Shown: one piece after another, positions 22,936 through 35,830 of the stretch
How the letters are laid out: every line of letters starts with the position of its first letter
How positions within the stretch are numbered: position 1 is the first letter of the stretch
Source of the DNA: Karalla daura
Taxonomy: Eukaryota > Chordata > Actinopteri > Chaetodontiformes > Leiognathidae
Length of the DNA: 64,000 bases
Assembly (NCBI GenBank): GCA_029224185.1
Contig: CM055193.1
Coordinates: 16,269,169 to 16,333,168, forward strand
Reading direction: 5' to 3'
Translations under genes and position numbers: made by a program
The notes under the pieces: model-generated
Told to the model about the DNA's origin: nothing
What the model saw: the letters and a program-made list of their open reading frames with translations, nothing else
Databases searched by the model: none

Positions 22936-24360
22936 TCTCTCTGCTTCTCTCTGCCCTGTGAGTTAACACATGTAAGAGATTATTGCACAGAATTATAGGT
23001 ATAGACTGCACGTTTTTGGAATCAGACTTCTGGGTATGAAAAAGGAATAAACATGAAAAAAATATGGAAAAATGAAAGGTACAACTGTAGAACATGACAC
23101 ATCCAAAGCATTTTCTGGAACTGAAAATAACCTGAGAAAGAAAATGAATAATTTCAAGAAAAGAGTTGCTACACAGCTGGTTTTTAGAAATTATATTGGG
23201 GTCTTAAAGGCAAACTATCAATATATCGATCACACCTATTATTAATCACAAAACCTGCAGTCCCTCACATGTCCTCTTGGGGCTGTATCCGAACAGAATT
23301 AGAGTCAGGTTTGTGCTGTGGGAGCTTTCACATCTTGGAATGTGATCTGATCTGTCTGACCACAGGCAGCAGGTCTGGCCCTCGCTTCCTTCAGTTCTGA
23401 AGTCTGTGTAAACAGTTTGTGTAACGAGAGAGCAAGTTCCTTTGAACTCTTCAAACTGGGGCTTTATTTTGAAGGGGTTGGAGATCTGATCTCAACAATA
23501 AGAAAACACTTTCTCAAAAGTGGCTGTGATAAAGAGAAATTATTGTAAAGTGTAACAGCAGGGGATAATGGGTTGTAAATATACAATAATAGGTTATAAT
23601 CACAAGCAAATGTCCGGTTGTAGATCTTGTCATGATATTCAACCTCTGCTTTGAGCCAGAATGACTGATGGACTAATGAATTATCAGAAATTAAAGGTGA
23701 AGAAGGTGTCTGGAACACATTTTACTGATTTGCTAGAAATCCTTCTGCAAATGAGTAAATAGATGCTTTTAACAAAAATGAGCTGATTTTGAGAAACTGC
23801 CTACCAATGCAATTACTTGTCCCAGTAGTCTTGTTGGTTCCACCCACAGTGATGTGTTTCTGTCATTCCCTGTTTGAGTGCCAGCAGACTGTGAGGTTCA
23901 CCTTTGTATGACCTCACAGCATGAAGTTAAGTCAATTAAAGTTGAGCGACAAAAGGAAACGGTCTGTGCTGTGTGTAATCATCACCGTGCCACCTTTTTA
24001 CATTACTGGCTGTATTTTCAGCATTTCCCCACATACCCAATAATCACGGTTGACTGATTCGTTACTGAACAGTAATTCTGGGCTGCTCTGGGCCTCCCTA
24101 GTAAAACATCATCTCTGGGTGTATAATTGATGTTTGAAAAGAGGCTTCTCAGCCCTCTGTGACCACGTCTGTGGGGACACAGGAGCTGAAGGTGTGGGTG
24201 GAATGAGCCAGAGATATTCTTTCTTTTCACAGAAGGAAAGTCTGAATTAGACACTTTAACATAATGAAATAGGGAGCCAGGAGGCATGTCCATGCAGTCA
24301 GTAGTCATGTTATTTATGATGGAGCAATGTCTAGGTGTTCTCTGATAAGGCTGCACTCAC

Positions 24361-24494
24361 TGACCTCAAGTTGCTAGCCAGCGTCTGCACATTGAGTTCA
24401 AAATGTGTCTCATTTTGCTGAATTTTCTCCCGGTTGAGTCGGGATGATGGTCTCTTGCCTCCTGCTATTCTCAGTGATGATTTGTTGACAACAT
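24361..24494 (-). CDS. Possible minus-strand exon, protein not recognised
   Basis: Read on the minus strand, a pyrimidine-rich stretch ends in 'gcaccag|', then 134 nt stay open in one frame and finish at a consensus donor 'aggtca|gtgagt' (last exonic base 24361). The translated piece is hydrophilic and mixed in composition, beginning VVNKSSLRIAGGKRP and ending LNVQTLASNLRS, without the low-complexity look of the other frames here. I do not recognise the family. The polypyrimidine signal is spread over about 60 nt rather than tight, no partner exon was found on this strand, and the frame stays open across both edges, so chance is a real alternative. If real, it would belong to an antisense or nested gene inside the large plus-strand intron. 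Confidence 0.2.
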
Positions 24495-25813
24495 CTGGTG
24501 CAGAATTAGCGAGAGACACGAGGAGATGATTGGAGCGGAGAACAGAAGAGAGAGAAAGGAGAGGCAGGAGGTGATGAGGAGAGCAGAGGGAGATGGCAGA
24601 GGAAGAGAGGATATTAGGGCAGAGAGAGAAAGGAATGCTTCCTTTCGTTTGTCCGGTGGCTAAACTGATTAGCTTAGCAATGCCACAGCAGCCCATCCGG
24701 ATGCTCTGCTCTGGACACACACGCAAACACACACCACTACCCATGAGCTATAGTGTGCACCTTCAACTGTGAGCGGACCTCTGGTCTGAAGGTCAAGTTC
24801 TTATTTGTCTTTTTTTTCTTTTTTAGTTGAAACACTTGGTGAATGTAATTTATTTGTCGTTGTTCGTCCATCATTTTATTTGCTTTGAAGTCGGGGTATC
24901 ATAACTTGCTTTAAGTTTTTTCTGCCTAACCTTTCATTTCATCACTCACCGTTGTTGACCGTCAATATTGGTAAATTAACTCATTCTCTTATAGTACTTT
25001 TAAAGAATGATTTTCTGACTTTCATACTGCAGTGACTCAGGCAGGTGATTTGGGGTTCAGTGTCACATATGTCATGTAAACTGCACTGGACTGGGATTAA
25101 ACTACCTTTGGACAAATTGACTGGCTCCTGCAGGTCTAAATCCTCTATTTCTGATAAAAGATGAAGTTTGTACTGCACTCCACGACCTAATGGATTCCCA
25201 AGCCTCAACAAAATAACTAATTCAACACTAGCCCTTCTCTAAAACAGCCCTTTGATGCTCCATTGCACTTAGTGTGGTTTCAGCATCCCAACTACCTGTG
25301 GATGAGCACATTCAGTGATAGAGGACAGGCTTTTGTTCAAATATGCATAAACAGCAGTGCATTTAAATCTCATCAGCTGCTCAAACTGCGGGGCATTGAA
25401 TGGACACTTGGCTGCTGTGTTGGTCTGGAGTAAATATAAGAAGAAAATACTTTGCTGTGATGCAGAATTGATTTTTCTTTGAGGCTTGTACTGCTGTGAC
25501 AGAGGAAGAACAGCAGTCTTGAAGAATGAGTGATTTACAGGCAATTCAGCCTCTCTGTGTGTATCTACATTCCTTCTCACACGCTCCAGCTGAAGTTCCA
25601 TCTCCTCTCCTTTTTTCTGCTCTTTGCTCCCTGTTTCTCTCCTCTCCCACTGCTGTGTCTGCTCTTTGCTCGTTTCCTCTGTGTTCTCCATCTGCTCCTC
25701 TCCAAAGCTCACATTCAGCCTCTCACCGTCTGTTCTCATCTGAAGTTGAGCTTCTCCTCTTCTTCATCCACCACAGTTCATATCCACCATCTTGAACACA
25801 TGGCCAAAGATTA

Positions 25814-25837
25814 AAAACAAACAAACAAACAAACAAA
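25814..25837 (+). repeat. (AACA)n microsatellite
   Basis: Five to six AAAC/AACA units. Confidence 0.85.
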
Positions 25838-28800
25838 AATTCATATAAAAATAATCCAGATTTATCCAAAACCAGGATCAGGATCCCTCACTTCCTGCTC
25901 CACCATCCATCCTTCTGCTTTGATGAAAGTTGAAACCTCAGCTCTTCCTCTCACCTCAACTCCGATAAAAATAGACAATGGATAAAAGAGGCTGTTAATT
26001 ATTCATCTTTTCTGCACTTTGCTGCTTTGCACCTCTCATAGTCTTCACCACAGTCATCATGAGAATCATCATCATCATCATCACTGGCGGTCTCTGTGCC
26101 CCTGAAGACTACACACTAATTTTGGAGAAGAGAAAACCGAGCAGAGTCTGGATGAGATCTCATGACAGCAACTACACTTTCAAGAACTTTGTCTTCATTG
26201 CTCTCACGACAGATGGTAAAAAAAAATCCCGTAAAATCTTTTCACAAACTTGACATTTCATGAATCCCGTTTCATATTGCTCCAGTCATATCACTACTTC
26301 TGTGCTGAAGTGGCTGTAAGTGAAATATTCTACAGTGGTCATACAGGTAGTATGTGAAGACACGATACACGAGTCACCAAAGTTCATGAAGAGTGAAATA
26401 TCAAGCTTTATATTTCCACTTTATGCAGTTTAAAAATGCATCACACCTCATTCCCTCTTATAGCATTTCAGCTGGTTATCATGCGTTCCAGTTTATTAAT
26501 GAAGTCAGTAAATCAGGGTTTCTTTAAAACTCTTTTCATTGCATTGCGCTGTTTGAGGGGTCTCTGAGTGCCAGTATGTTCCTTCATTGTCTTCCACACT
26601 TTCATTTTCTCTCCTCAGATCTAGACAGAACAGTTCAAGAGGGAGAGACAACGGCAGATAAAAGTGTGCTATTGAGTTTCTCTGATCACTCTAACCCCTG
26701 TTTATGTGTTAATCTATCAGGCTGCAGCGCTGCTGTTCATCTGTATGCAGATTAGGACAAGCCATTACTAAGACCATTAGTAAACAACTTGCACACATTT
26801 GAAAGGACCCTCCTCAGTTTAGCTGACTGAGAGAAAATTGAAGGAGGAGGAGAGAGGACTTACATAAAGGTGGTGTCTCACCATAGACCATAGTCCATTT
26901 TACTGATTTCTTCTCCAATCATGGGGGACCTCTGATATCTACTGTTGGTGGCGGTTCTGTATATTCTGAGTGTGTTTTCATGGTAATGAAGGAGCAGCTC
27001 AAGGAGCTGTGTGGCTCCTTGATGTGTTTTGGTTGTTGGACAACAATGGAGCTCTATGGCGCAGGGGAGGGCGATCTATGAGGTGACACACAAACAGTGC
27101 TCGCTCCTCAGATCAATTCATCGACTGTTTTGGGTTTTCTCTAGAAATTTGTTCACAATAATTGCCTCCACCTAATGCTCCTCCTGTGGATGTATTCATC
27201 TCCAAACCGGGTTTAGGGCTGTGCTCTGTGTATGTTGCTAACTGTCAGCCACGTCCTTTTACCCGCTAATGACAAATCGCAAGTCTTGGATCGTTCTTGA
27301 ACTTGTTATGTAATTACACTAAGAAAACAGCAAGTTGACAGCTCCACAGCAACAGTAATTTGACTCATTTCTTGATGATCTTGAAGTATTGACATAAGAG
27401 GTTGAAGAAAACATCAATACACAGAAGTGTTTGCAATGTTTTGATTCTCAATGCTCTATCAAAATTCAACACTGTTCAGCACTGTATCAATCTTTGCATT
27501 CACAGTTTACATGCAAACAGTCACTGCAGTGGTTGGCTCGATGGATTCCAAAAAAAGGCAATTTTGCAGTTTTATAAATTTACAGTAATAAATGTAATAA
27601 AATACAGAGGTTTTGTATTGTCAAATACTTGCCAATACACACCCCTAGTTACCAGTTACCTGTGCTTCTGAGGTGTTAGTGGTATTTTGGACATGCCAGT
27701 TGATTTTAAAAGTTTTTTTTTCTAACCATGTAATCACTTGCTGGAGTGAACGATCTGCGAGGAGGAACAAGGTGCAGTTTCTCTTTCAAAGAACCCAAAG
27801 AGATTAGCCTCCTCACATCTTCATGATTGTTCGTTTTCCAGGACTCTTTATGAGGAGTGAAATCAGACAGATTTACTATTAGATATCTCCCAGTAAGTCC
27901 ACTATGAATTGTCTGTTCTTCAGTGCTCCATCACTGTAACAAAGAGCTGTAGGCTAACCAGTGATTATTACGCTGAGATTACGAGGTAATTGAAAAAGCG
28001 CCAATGTGGACCGGCGATGATAGTAATTGAAAAAGAATTAAGAGTAGATTAAAATAAGGTCTCATTTGATCATTTGTCAGAGTTGATTCATGTGGCTGGC
28101 TGTGGCAAATTAACAGCATTAGAATAGTCTCTGAGCTGATTAGAAAGCCGCACGGGAAATTCACGCTCTCCAACAGTTTTGAAATTGAGCAGCTTGGAAA
28201 AGAGTAGTTCAGTATTTGTTCTTTTGGCATTTTCCCTTCATGAATATTGTTTTGTGCAGAAAGTGAAGTTGTCTGATGTGTTTGAAGCTCTCTGATAACA
28301 TCATCATGCAGCTGACAGTGTCTGATGATTTGCCCCCAGACTTGACATGTTCCTCATCATTCGTATTCCATATGAACAACAAAAAGTTGCAGTTTTATTC
28401 TCGATATGCTCCACACAGATGTGTTAAGTAGGATGTGACCTGGGGGCATATCCACGCCTGTCAGTTGACAGAGTTGTCAGTGGATCTGGCAGCTTCTCTG
28501 AGCTTCAATTAACAGTTTAAAAATGGTGCACGTGTGGATTGACAGAAGAGCAAAACATCTACACTTAAGACATGCTGCTGCTGTACCGAAAATAATCTTT
28601 AATTATCAATTGTGCAAAGACTAGTATTCTTTGAGGACGCTCTGCAGGTGTGAGGCTCAGAGCAAGCCTGAAGTGAACATTCATGTCATAATGCACTGGT
28701 GTGAATGTGGCCATGTTTATTCACATGACCAATAAACACCCCACATCTCTCCTCTAATGAAGGACAAACTGGTGAAGTTTTCTCGCTGTCAGCTAGCAAG

Positions 28801-29394
28801 GTTGTTGCTCTTCCCTGGCCATCTCACACCCAGCCCTGTCCTCCTTGGTGCACTCTGTATGAATTACAGGACTCGTTGTATCGAGGTCTGACTCACGTTG
28901 TTTGGAAAACAGAACCGAGATCACAACTGCAATGTCCTTTTATTTTCCCTGCAAGGGCTTAAAAAGCTTGTGGTTGGCTTAGAATACAAGTCTGTGCGGC
29001 CTCACAGAGTGCTGTGACCATGAATACAGGTCAAATTTGTCCCCAATGACATTGCACCTAACATGGGTGCATTGCATTGATTTTGTTGTTGTCGTTTTTT
29101 GTTTTTTGACCCGATGTGATTGTGTACAAACTTTGCTTCGCTCAGAGAAATACTTGCTGTGGTAAAATTAAACCAAAAGCTTTCAAATAGAATAATATAA
29201 ATCATTTTGATATCATAATATAATAATAATTGTGCGTTACATTAAGATCGAGTGGGACCTAGGGTAACTACAGCAGTACGTGACCCGCGATGAAAATGAA
29301 ATGACACCTCTGGCCTAGATGCTCACATTTAAAAATGTGAGCCGGCGCACCAGCGTTTGCCTGAACAGGTCACTACTGTGACCTCCAACCCACC

Positions 29395-29815
29395 CGGCCC
29401 CTCACAGCGGGCAGACGTGTGACATTTGGATTGCTCATCCCGGCAGCTGTGTCTTCTCAGGCACCAAAGACCCGCACCAGAGCCCAAACCTCAGACTTTC
29501 CCCCCTGCAGTCGAAACGGAAACCCCTCCTCACCGCGTGGACCACCGGCAGACGCCTCCCTCCTGTCAGGGAACAGGATGAGAGGCGCCGGTGGAGCCTC
29601 CGCACCGCCGTGACGCGGCCCTGTGGAGCGGCCGGCTTGTTTCCGCAGCCACATGGACGCTAGCAGCTCGCTCTGGCGCGCTGCCCGACTGCAGCGAGGA
29701 GGCTAATCCGCTGTGACGAGTCCAGGGAAAGTCCTCCTCGGAGAGCGCTCTTAAATGGACAGATGTGGGTCAGCGCTGCCACATGGACTCACTACAGGAG
29801 CTACGCTGCAGTTGT
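29395..29815. promoter_or_regulatory. Intragenic CpG island, candidate promoter
   Basis: About 400 bp with dense CpG ('gaggcgccggtgg', 'gccgtgacgcggccc', 'ggcgcgctgcccg') inside A/T-leaning intron, 3.5 kb upstream of the coding exon at 33257. A short frame starts at the ATG near 29653 in good context (cacATGG, 17 codons, then stop). No clear TATA box or splice donor is visible, and direction of transcription cannot be set. Confidence 0.45.
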
Positions 29816-30954
29816 ACACACACGGTTATCGTTCAGCAGCCCCCCTCGAAATAGAAACGGTGGAATCCCCTACAGCGGTGAATGTTTTTAATTGATTTTG
29901 TAGAGACAGCAAAAAGAAAGAAAAGGAAGAAAGAGAAAAAAAAGAAAGCACAGATCCAAGTTTAGCATCTCGTGGTGCAATGCTTGGTGCCTGGCCATGC
30001 TGCTGATCCAGTCCGGACTGAAAACACTTTTCACTATGTCTGTCTGGAGCGTTTCCTGCAGGATTCTGGTGTTGCACATGGCAGTGTGGTTGAGGCCATG
30101 ATAGAGTTCATCTCAATAAATAGAAATGATGGAAGATGGACGTCTTACCGTTCATCTGTCCGTCCATCCATCCATCCGTCTTCACACAGACCTCACGTTA
30201 CACATACAGTACCTTTACGAGTCAGAAGCTCATTTAAGAAAACAAACAATTTAATCTACAGTAATTGAAGCCTTTTCTGTTTGTGTTTTGAAAGAAATCT
30301 TCTTATTCTAAAGCTGGCAGCGATCTGGAGCAGAGATTAGGCCTCGTCCACCCCACCCCCAAAACCTCTCAATGAACTTAATGCCTCCCCCACTCAGTCC
30401 CTGCTCCCATGACCCCCAGGCTACATGAATTACTGTTTTTTTTTCTTTTTTTACATTTTCATTTTCTACATTTTTAATTAGTGTGGCTTACCCAGAGGAC
30501 TTACTGCCTGACTGTGTTTGGTGTGATTTCTGTCCAGTGTCTGAAATGCAATTTCAAAACCTTCTCATATCTCAGCAATTAAATAATATATGGGTGAAAT
30601 ATAGGGAACATCTAAATATAAATACATCAAAAATCCACAGACTAGGTAAATCGACACACAGTATGAATATCTGACAGTAACTTTTAAATATGTGGCTGTT
30701 TCCTGTGCCTCCGTTTCGATCTGTCACTCCCAGTCCTGTTGCAGAGCAGCTCTCATTATCTGCCAAGCCTTTTTTCCGCTGTCACATACGTACTGTTGAA
30801 TTATGCATCATGTCCAGGCTCATAGGGAAGAATGACGTCTGTAAAATAAACAGAAACTGGAACAGTGGGGGTTCACCTGTATACCCCTGTTTTTTATATG
30901 AGAGATTTTAGAACATGCACGTTCATGGAGAAGACAAGTATCCAACATCTCAGC

Positions 30955-31215
30955 TTAGATCCATCCATCCATTATCTTATCCACCTCGTACCTTAGCAAC
31001 ATTGTTGGAGGAGGGACTACACCCTGGACAGGTCTCCACTCCATCATCTGACACACCATTCACTCTGACACTCACAGAAAGGCACACTTTAAAGTCTCCA
31101 ATGAGCCTGAATTTGCTTGTTGGACAAACCCTGTATAGAAAGGCCCTAAGTCCAGCCTGGAGTCAAACCTGGGACTTTCTTGATGTGAGGTGGCTGTGCT
31201 AACCATTCATCCATC
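30955..31215 (+). mobile_element. LINE-like (L2/Maui-type) 3'-tail remnant
   Basis: Signature blocks in order are 'atccatccatccattatctt', 'actacaccctggacaggtc', 'acaccattcactctgacac', 'tagaaaggccctaag', 'ggactttcttgatgtgaggt', and a 'gtgctaaccattcatcc' end. It is nearly complete in extent but lacks the 'ggactgtgggaggaaac' block, so it carries an internal deletion. Confidence 0.7.
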
Positions 31216-33256
31216 TGTTGCCCTTGTAGATCAGTCATGCTGCACATCTGCCTTTCTGGCTCTGCATGAACATCATCAGAGTTTTTCCTAAACTTGAAAC
31301 AATCAATGAGTAAACCCTAGTTGCGTTGTGCAAATAGTGTCCTATAGAAATCAGTTTCAGAAATGTTGATACCATATCCAGATCTGTTCTCCTCTGTCCT
31401 CTATCTTCACAAAACCATCCCTCTACGCGTTTGTCGGTTTACACACCTCCTCTGATCCCTGCTTTGTTTACTTCTTAGATTCATTCATAGTGGCTCTGAG
31501 CACAGCCTGGGGGGCTGTCACATAAAGGGGAAGCGCCCGCTCTGCCCCTGCCCGTCTTTGGTAAACAGGTTAAATCTCTGCCACGATCGCTTGTGCATTT
31601 TCAATGCACCATTCGGTGGCAGCGTCTTTGTTCCCCGAAGAGCACTTTAGGTTTGAATGGAGGGAGAGACTGCGAGGTGGAAGGAAGCGCACAGTTCAGA
31701 GGGAAAACATCTCAGTGTGATGCTGCTGCTGCCAGCGAGGCCTGCAGGTGCCGCACACTGAGCAGCAGTTGGCGGGTTGTGTTTGATTTGCCTGCCTGCC
31801 GTCTCCCTGACGCGTGTTTCTTGTTTCCTCTGATGTTTGGGTTAACCTGGCGCAGCAGCTGTCACAAGCTGAGCATGCATGCAGCGCCGTCCAGACAAGA
31901 TCTGTTTTGTTTGGGAAATTAGAGTAACGGTATCGCAGGCCTCTGTCGCTTGAAATGACGTGTCCTCTGTGACACTGCTCTGGAGACACAATATCACCGC
32001 ATGCAACCTGTTACCGCTCTTTGTCACTTTTTACACTTCTGCTAGCGAGGACTCTGTCAGCACCCCCTCCATCGTTGTCTGCGCTCTCACACACTCAGTT
32101 CAGCGACAGCGGATCAGCACGTGTACTGTACAAAGCATCAGTTTGAAGGTTGTGATGCACTGACATCTCAATCAGATCAAGTGGGAGCAGTACCCACCAT
32201 TATATCAGTCGATTCGTCAGCTTGATGATTATGGAGGTCCTCACATACCAAATCCCAGCTTAGAAACGATGCTAAAGTGTTGCACTGAAGCTTAGAAGAA
32301 TTACGTCTGTTCTCATCAAGCAGGTCTAATAACAGCTCATAGAAAATGCTCTTACACATTTAATATTTCTCATTAGTGTGATTTCCTAGATTTGGCACCT
32401 AAATAAACCCATTTTCATTTGGTGATTTTCTTCTTTTCATTGCCATACACTTATTTTTTTTATCTTCACGAGTCGAATCATTGAATTGAGTCATTACCAG
32501 CAACATTTTTTCTTTAAATTAGGTCAAATTTTCACAAAAATGGTTTAAATCTTGTCTGTATGAGCTCCCTGCCACACAAACATAAACAAAAACATATACT
32601 TCATGTTATAGCTTTGAATTCTTTATTTAGATCAGATGAAACTGTAACAATTACAGTATTCTTTATTTTATTGGTGTCAGTTTGCACCCTGCTACCACTT
32701 TTTGCATATAAGAAGACTAATTAGCCTATGAAATGCGACAGGGCCCACAGTAATTTATGCCCATCATTTCCCCTAGAAATGACAGAAATGCAGTTAGAAC
32801 TAGCATCTTTTGTCATCTCTGCGTAAGAAGCGTTCCTGAATTATTTGCAGATTATTAAAATCATTTGCGATTCATCTTCTTTTTATGGCTTCCTGATCTC
32901 CCGAACATCTCCTAACTCATTTCTGTTACACTGCTGCATTCTCATCCCTGGGTAATCTGAAGACTGCAGAGCAAAGTTTGCTGCTTTATTTACTCATTTT
33001 ACTCCTTGGTAATGGTAATGTAAATGTGTGTCAATGTGATCAAGTGTCCCTCAATAGTCACTCTTTATTCGTAGATATTTCAAACAAGGATTCAAGACCT
33101 GAGTGTTGGACAGAGAGCATTTCTCAGCGCTTCAGTGTCTTAAGTCTGACAGAAGTCCAACTTAACTTTGTCTACAGTCTTGTGCCAGCCAGTGCTTCGT
33201 CACTGATTGTGCATGTAACATTGTTGTAACACTGCTGTTGCTTGTCCCCTGTCCAG

Positions 33257-33410
33257 GATGACAGTTCACTGAGCAGCGAGGAGGAGGCAGAGATGAGCGA
33301 GCCCACATGGCTAACAGCTGATCCGGGAGCAGCGTCTGACCTGAGCCCGCCCAGCCGAGGAGAGAGGATGCGCCACAGTCCCCAGAACACGCACAGCAAG
33401 GAGGACGACG
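33257..33410 (+). CDS. Coding exon of an unidentified acidic/Ser-rich protein
   Basis: This is the strongest coding exon in the window. The acceptor is a pyrimidine-rich tract ending 'cttgtcccctgtccag|' and the donor is 'gacgacg|gtgagt', close to ideal. The 154-nt exon is open in the frame beginning DDSSLSSEEEAEMSEPTWL and ending NTHSKEDD plus one base (exit phase 1). The protein is hydrophilic with a Ser/Glu cluster, then a Pro/Ser/Arg-rich part, with no membrane segment and no domain I can name; this fits a disordered N-terminal region of a cytoplasmic or nuclear protein. If joined directly to the exon ending at 4741, no upstream ATG is in frame, so translation would start at the ATG at 33293 (G at -3), giving MSEPTWLTAD. 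If an unseen coding exon precedes it, the whole exon is coding. The remaining exons are probably beyond the window. Gene identity is unknown to me. Confidence 0.6.
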
Positions 33411-34278
33411 GTGAGTCTGGGCTCAAGCCGACCACGTTGTGGTCTTCCTACATTGTTGGGAATGCTGCTGGAATTAGTTCGGCTCGCTTTTTTCTTTCTT
33501 TTTGGAGTCGGTGGTGGCGAGAGAGAAAAGATGACACCCAGATATCCTCTTGTTAGTGAGATGAAATGAAAAACATGGAGAGACATCTAGTCGAGTCATT
33601 TATAGTTCAATGAAGACATCAGTCACACTTTGATTATACTCCCCACTCACTGTGTTTCTGTGCTAGTCTTAACTGCATGGTGATATGAAGAGGAATGAAA
33701 TAATACAAGTGTGCTTGTACCCAGGCAGCTTCCCCTCTGCCTTGTGTAGTTCATTATTTCTGTTCATCAATTATAGCACAGAGCAGTAATTGTGGCGAGC
33801 AGCGGGATGTCAGCGTGTAGCAGCAGATTAACAGATGCTAAAAACAGTCACATCACAGACCTGTTGATAGAAACAGAAACCGGGAGATTTCAGGTGGAAG
33901 CCCTAATTGTTTTCGAGCTGGTGCACACCCGTTTTATTTTGCTCACACTCTTAAAATTTTTTAACACCGGCAGTGCTGTTCGATGGCACCGTCAGCTTTG
34001 TCAGCGTGTGAGAGGAAACTGTGGCAGACAGTTTGTGGACTTCAAATCAGACACAGGGAAATGCTCCAAGCTCTCCGTCCGTAGGTGTTTTTTTTTTTTT
34101 TTTAAGGCGTCCAAGATCTAGACATTTCTGGACACCTTCACTCTCACTGTCCCTCTTCCTACCCGCCTGATGCTCAACTGTCACTCTTTGTCCTCCCCCT
34201 GCCTCCGTCTTTCTATTGGTTTCTCACTCTACCACCTTACCCACGATCTACCTGCCTGTCATTCTGCTTCCTGTCTTC

Positions 34279-34315
34279 CACACACACTCACACACACACA
34301 CACACACACACACAC
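34279..34315 (+). repeat. (CA)n microsatellite
   Basis: CA units with one CT step, followed 210 bp later by a (GT)n run at 34525-34550 in the complementary orientation. Confidence 0.9.
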
Positions 34316-34524
34316 GTTCCCCAGCCTAGTTAACTAGCCTGCTCTCTTTCTCGTGGTGAGGAATTCTTTCTTTGATAACGGATATATTGTTTCTTTACAT
34401 CGCATGGACACAGTGGTTAGAGAGAGAGCCCATGGTCATGCATACTGGAATTATACAGATTATAGGTGTGTTTATCTGCATCTGTATGAAGACAATAAGG
34501 CCTAAGTGTGGTGTAACAAGCTCA

Positions 34525-34550
34525 GGTGTGTGTATGTGTGTGTGTGTGTT
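34525..34550 (+). repeat. (GT)n microsatellite
   Basis: GT units with one AT interruption. Confidence 0.85.
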
Positions 34551-35304
34551 GATGTGAATGGGGTTGACGGTTCAGGGGCAGGAGGGACTGAGTGCTCCAA
34601 CCTATCTCTATCAAGATCCTTTCTTCTGCTGCTCCTCCACACCTCTGCAGCTTGAGGTATGATGAAATCAGAGCAAAGAAATGGAGGTGGAGAATGAATG
34701 AATAATATATTGTGCCTTTCATATTCTTCATTAAATGCCTTTGGAAGATCATACGTAAGTCCGGGTCAGCATTTCCTTAAAACGGCAAAGAACCTCGAAG
34801 ACCGTGACTCCTGTATAAGAGGTTACAATGACAGAGCATTAGTTCCTCCTAATGGATTTAGCCCTGGTTAACATTCCTGTAATAGGTCGAGAGTGACTTA
34901 AAGTGATTTTACAGCGAGCTTAACAAACCTTTACCTTTAAACCTTCTTAATGACTGCAGAAAATACGCGTGCACATGTATGTGCACAATATATCTTTGAG
35001 TGAGTAACAAGAACATTTGCATCTGCTTCTGGGAAAGGTGTAGGAGAAACTCTGACAGTCAGACAAACCATTTTCATCATCTCATTGGTTTCAGTTCTGA
35101 CCACAAGTCATTAGTCCGATGCATTCTTCTATATGCATGAGTGTGTGTGTTGTCAGAGAGCCTGAATGGCAAGCAGTGACCTAGGAGTACAGGTTTGGAG
35201 GTCATGCATGGGATGAAGAAGTTGAGAGAGATTCTGGCATGACATGAGATGTTTGAAGATGATGGCATCATGGAAATGTGAAAGGAAAGCTGCTGGGAGA
35301 ATGC

Positions 35305-35353
<49 letters not shown>
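35305..35353 (+). repeat. Compound (TA)n(TG)n microsatellite
   Basis: About seven TA units pass directly into about seventeen TG units. Confidence 0.95.
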
Positions 35354-35621
35354 CTACAGTAGGTGGCCAAGTGTATAAGGCCTTGTCATTAAAAGGTCAC
35401 TCTGTTCCCTACACCTCATATAGAAGCCAGAGGAGGGTTGTAGGCGTCCAAATGCCACAACACTCAGATGAGCTGAGAGGCTGAGTTCAAGTGCCTTTCC
35501 TGCTCAATTAGACTTCAATCCAAAGGAACAGGCAGGCAGCAGCAGCAGCTGGAGTGTCACGGATGGTGAGTAATGCACAGGAGGATCAGCAATGGAGGAA
35601 GCACTTTGGTTGGGTTGCCTG

Positions 35622-35830
35622 TAGGGACGGACCGATCCAGTAGTGGTATCAGGCCCAATTGCAAAATAATAGCTATGCCGGGTATCGGACAATGGAGCTG
35701 ATCCCAGCGCTTATCTTTACACCACAAAGTCATGACAAAGTAGAGTGCCATAAATAATGGTATCTGATACACAAATCCCTGCTATTGGTATTGGTATCGG
35801 GGCTGAAAAAGTGAGATAATTGCATCCCTA
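35622..35830. mobile_element. hAT-like miniature element (MITE)
   Basis: It begins TAGGGACGG and ends TGCATCCCTA, i.e. terminal inverted repeats related to TAGGGATG/CATCCCTA, with only the outer bases conserved. The interior has repeated 'ggtatcgg', 'gtatctga' and 'ggtatcagg' blocks typical of a dispersed teleost non-autonomous repeat with a 'cgatcc...ggtatcggg...tgcatcccta' layout. Flanking 8-mers are gttgcctg (35614-35621) and gttgctcg (35831-35838), six of eight identical. An 8-bp duplication is the hallmark of hAT insertion. At 209 bp it has no coding capacity and depended on a transposase from elsewhere. Confidence 0.6.

Larger units (their letters stand above)
19511..29394. other. Non-coding stretch, apparent intron 1 (part)
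   Basis: Mostly A/T-leaning DNA. Listed features are two poly-C tracts, a purine tract, a dispersed-repeat copy at 22.8 kb and a possible minus-strand exon at 24361-24494. The block 26880-27300 resembles a teleost dispersed repeat ('ttggacaacaatggagctc'), but I could not place it in a family. Plus-strand CT-richness at 25550-25760 explains the Lys/Glu-rich minus-strand frame there. Confidence 0.5.

Noticed and set aside
25269..25739. Minus-strand 156-codon frame, Glu/Lys/Arg-rich start
   Set aside because: The charged part matches a CT-rich plus strand and the rest is random; a donor-like 'gacggtgaga' near its start looks accidental and no partner exon was found.
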